Shown in pieces: positions 32,116-33,660 of a stretch of DNA of 33,660 nucleotides. The number at the start of each line of letters is the position of its first letter. Position 1 is the first letter of the stretch. Below the pieces are notes generated by a model. The model worked only from the letters and a program-made list of their open reading frames with translations. It was not told where the DNA came from and searched no databases. Both the position numbers and the translations under genes were made by a program. This DNA comes from CAYZMS01 sp964479625 (lineage in GTDB: Bacteria > Bacteroidota > Bacteroidia > Chitinophagales > Saprospiraceae), in NCBI GenBank assembly GCA_964479625.1, contig CAYZMS010000035.1:1-33660 (forward strand). Direction: 5' to 3'.

Positions 32116-33330
32116 TTACAGTCTATTCTTTAGCTCTGCCGAAGTGGGATCGTAATAATACTCACTAATAGTCCCATCCTTGATTTTATCCACCACTTGA
32201 TCAATAATGAATAGTGGTATCAAAAACCATTCTCTTACTTTGACAGGCTTACCAAACCGATCTTTAATTTCTATTTCAAGCCTTGCGGAATCAAAAAAAT
32301 TATGAATGACCTTTTCAAGTTTTACGCGGTTGATATTGGCTAATTTATAAGTAGCGATAATCTTCACATCGGCCATTAGGAAAGTAGGGTCATTCTTGGC
32401 ATTAGCAATTCGGGTTTTAACATCGCCACCCGTTACGCCAATTTTGTGAACAACATCATTGTTTTCCTGAATCATTGGGTGATTGGACAAGCTGCGCAGC
32501 ACATAGATCGTCCCCGTAGCTACATCGTCCTCGCTGCTTTGGCTAGAAAATAGCCCGATCTGCTTGGGGTCGGTAACAAAGCGGCTCGTTTCGTCTTTGT
32601 ACATCGCCCGGATAAGCGACCGCAGCAGGATGTTGCTCTCCATGCCATTGGAGTAGATGACGCGCAGCCTTGCGTCCTCCTCTCCATTGGGCGCTTTGAA
32701 AGACTCCCCGACCTCAGCGATGTAGGCCGTCTGGCCGCCGACAATCACGAATTGTTCTTTTCTTAAATCGGTCTTAGTGAAACCAGCATCTTTACGGAAT
32801 TGTATCGTTTCCCGTATACCGGCATCCAGCTCTTGCTGTGCTTGCTCAAAGAGGGGCTTGTACTGCTCAAAGTTCTCGCAGCGGGTCCGGTTGGCCATTT
32901 CTTCCACCGCCCGTTTTTCAGCGCTCGACCGTACGTGTTTCAGCTTGGTGATGGATGAGTTGCCATCCACCTTCACGCCCAGCTCTTTCAACAGTACATC
33001 ATCGTCTATGTCTTCCGGTATGGAAAGATCGGCGGACGACTCTGAGGTAAGCAGGTTTTGCGTGTCCAGGTCTTTAAGCAACTCCCGGCACTCCTTTTGG
33101 CTCCGGATCCGGTCCAGCCGGACGGCGTAGAGTCGCTCAAAAATATCCTTGTCCTCCCCATGCTTTGGCAATCGACCATGTTCTTCAACAAATTTCTGAA
33201 TCTCCTCAAAACCTGCTATGATACGCTCTTCCTTAGCCGTATATTTTTTTGCTTTTTTAGCATCGACCTCTACGCCGAGTTCTTCCAAAAGCGCATCGTC
33301 CTCTTTCGTAAATTGCTCTTTCTTAGCCAT
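32116..33330 (-). CDS. GIY-YIG nuclease family protein (T5orf172/Mug113-like)
   Basis: A 404-residue protein. The C-terminal third is a GIY-YIG-type nuclease domain: GTIYVLRS (273-280) is the first strand, HKIGVTGGDVKTRIANAKND (295-314) holds the KIG and catalytic Arg region, and LEKVIHNFFDSARLEIEI and VREWFLIPL finish the T5orf172-like fold. The N terminus (1-125) has two copies of a DDxLLxELGVxVD motif (11-23 and 110-122) around a GRLP-containing helical unit (45-80). The start overlaps the end of the upstream gene by 8 bp, so both are made from one message. Such nucleases accompany large helicase-like genes. A DNA-processing or defence role is inference. Confidence 0.8.
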   Translation of the reverse strand: MAKKEQFTKEDDALLEELGVEVDAKKAKKYTAKEERIIAGFEEIQKFVEEHGRLPKHGEDKDIFERLYAVRLDRIRSQKECRELLKDLDTQNLLTSESSADLSIPEDIDDDVLLKELGVKVDGNSSITKLKHVRSSAEKRAVEEMANRTRCENFEQYKPLFEQAQQELDAGIRETIQFRKDAGFTKTDLRKEQFVIVGGQTAYIAEVGESFKAPNGEEDARLRVIYSNGMESNILLRSLIRAMYKDETSRFVTDPKQIGLFSSQSSEDDVATGTIYVLRSLSNHPMIQENNDVVHKIGVTGGDVKTRIANAKNDPTFLMADVKIIATYKLANINRVKLEKVIHNFFDSARLEIEIKDRFGKPVKVREWFLIPLFIIDQVVDKIKDGTISEYYYDPTSAELKNRL

Positions 33331-33660
33331 TTGATTGTTCCGCTTTTAGTCGTGCAAGTACCGCAATCCCCTGTGCCATGCGCTGCTCCCAGGGGTCTGA
33401 AGATTTGAGGTCTGGCAATCGCCCGCGTTCTTGCTTGAAGATTAACGCGCGCTTCGCCAGGTCGCGTGCCTCTTCTACCGATATGTTGTGCTTCTTGGCC
33501 GATATGACTTCCGCCATCGCTTTGAGGCTGCGCTCGGTCATGGCTTTGGACAGGATGGAGTAAGCCTCGCTAAAGGGATTGATGCTGTCGATCCAGTCCA
33601 CGTCCAGCTCGCGCACGTCCATCGCGAGTTTACGGATGCCATCAATCAATGCCGTATTGC
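33323..33660 (-). CDS. C-terminal end of a larger gene, possibly a helicase (partial)
   Basis: The frame is open to the right edge of the window, so only the last 110 or so residues are visible and the start lies outside. What is seen is helical and charged: DWIDSINPFSEAYSILSKAM, a degenerate unit ISVEEARDLAKRALIF, then FKQERGRLPDLKSSDPWEQR near the end. The last segment matches the GRLP unit of the GIY-YIG protein encoded next. From memory, this type of C terminus occurs on DEAD/DEAH-box helicases that precede GIY-YIG genes, but no helicase motif is inside the window, so the assignment is tentative. It overlaps the next gene by 8 bp. Confidence 0.6.
   Translation of the reverse strand, partial: NTALIDGIRKLAMDVRELDVDWIDSINPFSEAYSILSKAMTERSLKAMAEVISAKKHNISVEEARDLAKRALIFKQERGRLPDLKSSDPWEQRMAQGIAVLARLKAEQSNG

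Overview
The window reads as chromosomal DNA of a Bacteroidota bacterium, probably a Saprospiria/Lewinella-like member of the phylum (class-level placement is inference). Support: a complete batA-batB-batC-batD cluster with MoxR and DUF58 partners; a one-piece hybrid two-component protein ending in an AraC helix-turn-helix; a protein with a type IX secretion sorting domain; lipoproteins with Bacteroidota-style lipoboxes; and promoters of the TTG/TAnnTTTG type (for example in front of tRNA-Asp).

Left part (1-9802): mostly housekeeping genes. There is an alpha/beta hydrolase, an OmpA-family lipoprotein, aat and ctaA on the minus strand, then an AT-rich 550-bp gap (3898-4447) that holds a dense cluster of DnaA-box-like 9-mers next to a 50-bp stretch that is 88% A+T. 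More exact boxes lie inside ctaA. I read this as a candidate chromosomal replication origin. To its right lie an SRAP protein, dtd, a MazG-like pyrophosphohydrolase, a PrsW-type membrane protease, a second alpha/beta hydrolase, a GAF-SpoIIE phosphatase and a TM2-TPR-SHOCT protein.

Middle part (9900-22863): a 13-kb run of fourteen tightly packed plus-strand genes. It starts with a CBS-domain protein, a small BamA/TamA-like outer-membrane protein and NAD kinase. It continues with a first MoxR ATPase, LptB, two small lipoproteins that look like tandem paralogues, a second MoxR, a DUF58 protein, a BatD-like membrane protein, then BatA, BatB, BatC and BatD. Many junctions overlap or are a few bases apart, so much of the run is probably co-transcribed. 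It mixes envelope assembly (BamA-like, LptB) with the MoxR/VWA (Bat) machinery. A hairpin at 22893-22927 ends the run.

Right part (22938-33660): minus-strand genes for an unrecognised lipoprotein, dapA, a DUF6913-like protein and accA. Then tRNA-Asp(GTC) on the plus strand with a clear promoter and an unusually structured downstream segment. Next come a tail-fibre-like surface protein that carries both a self-cleaving S74 chaperone domain and a type IX sorting domain, and a TPR-containing hybrid histidine kinase. The last 2.2 kb looks accessory: an AT-richer, N-terminally truncated S41 peptidase remnant, then a GIY-YIG nuclease gene overlapped by the end of a larger gene that leaves the window. 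Those last two proteins share a GRLP-centred motif and may form a DNA-processing or defence module.
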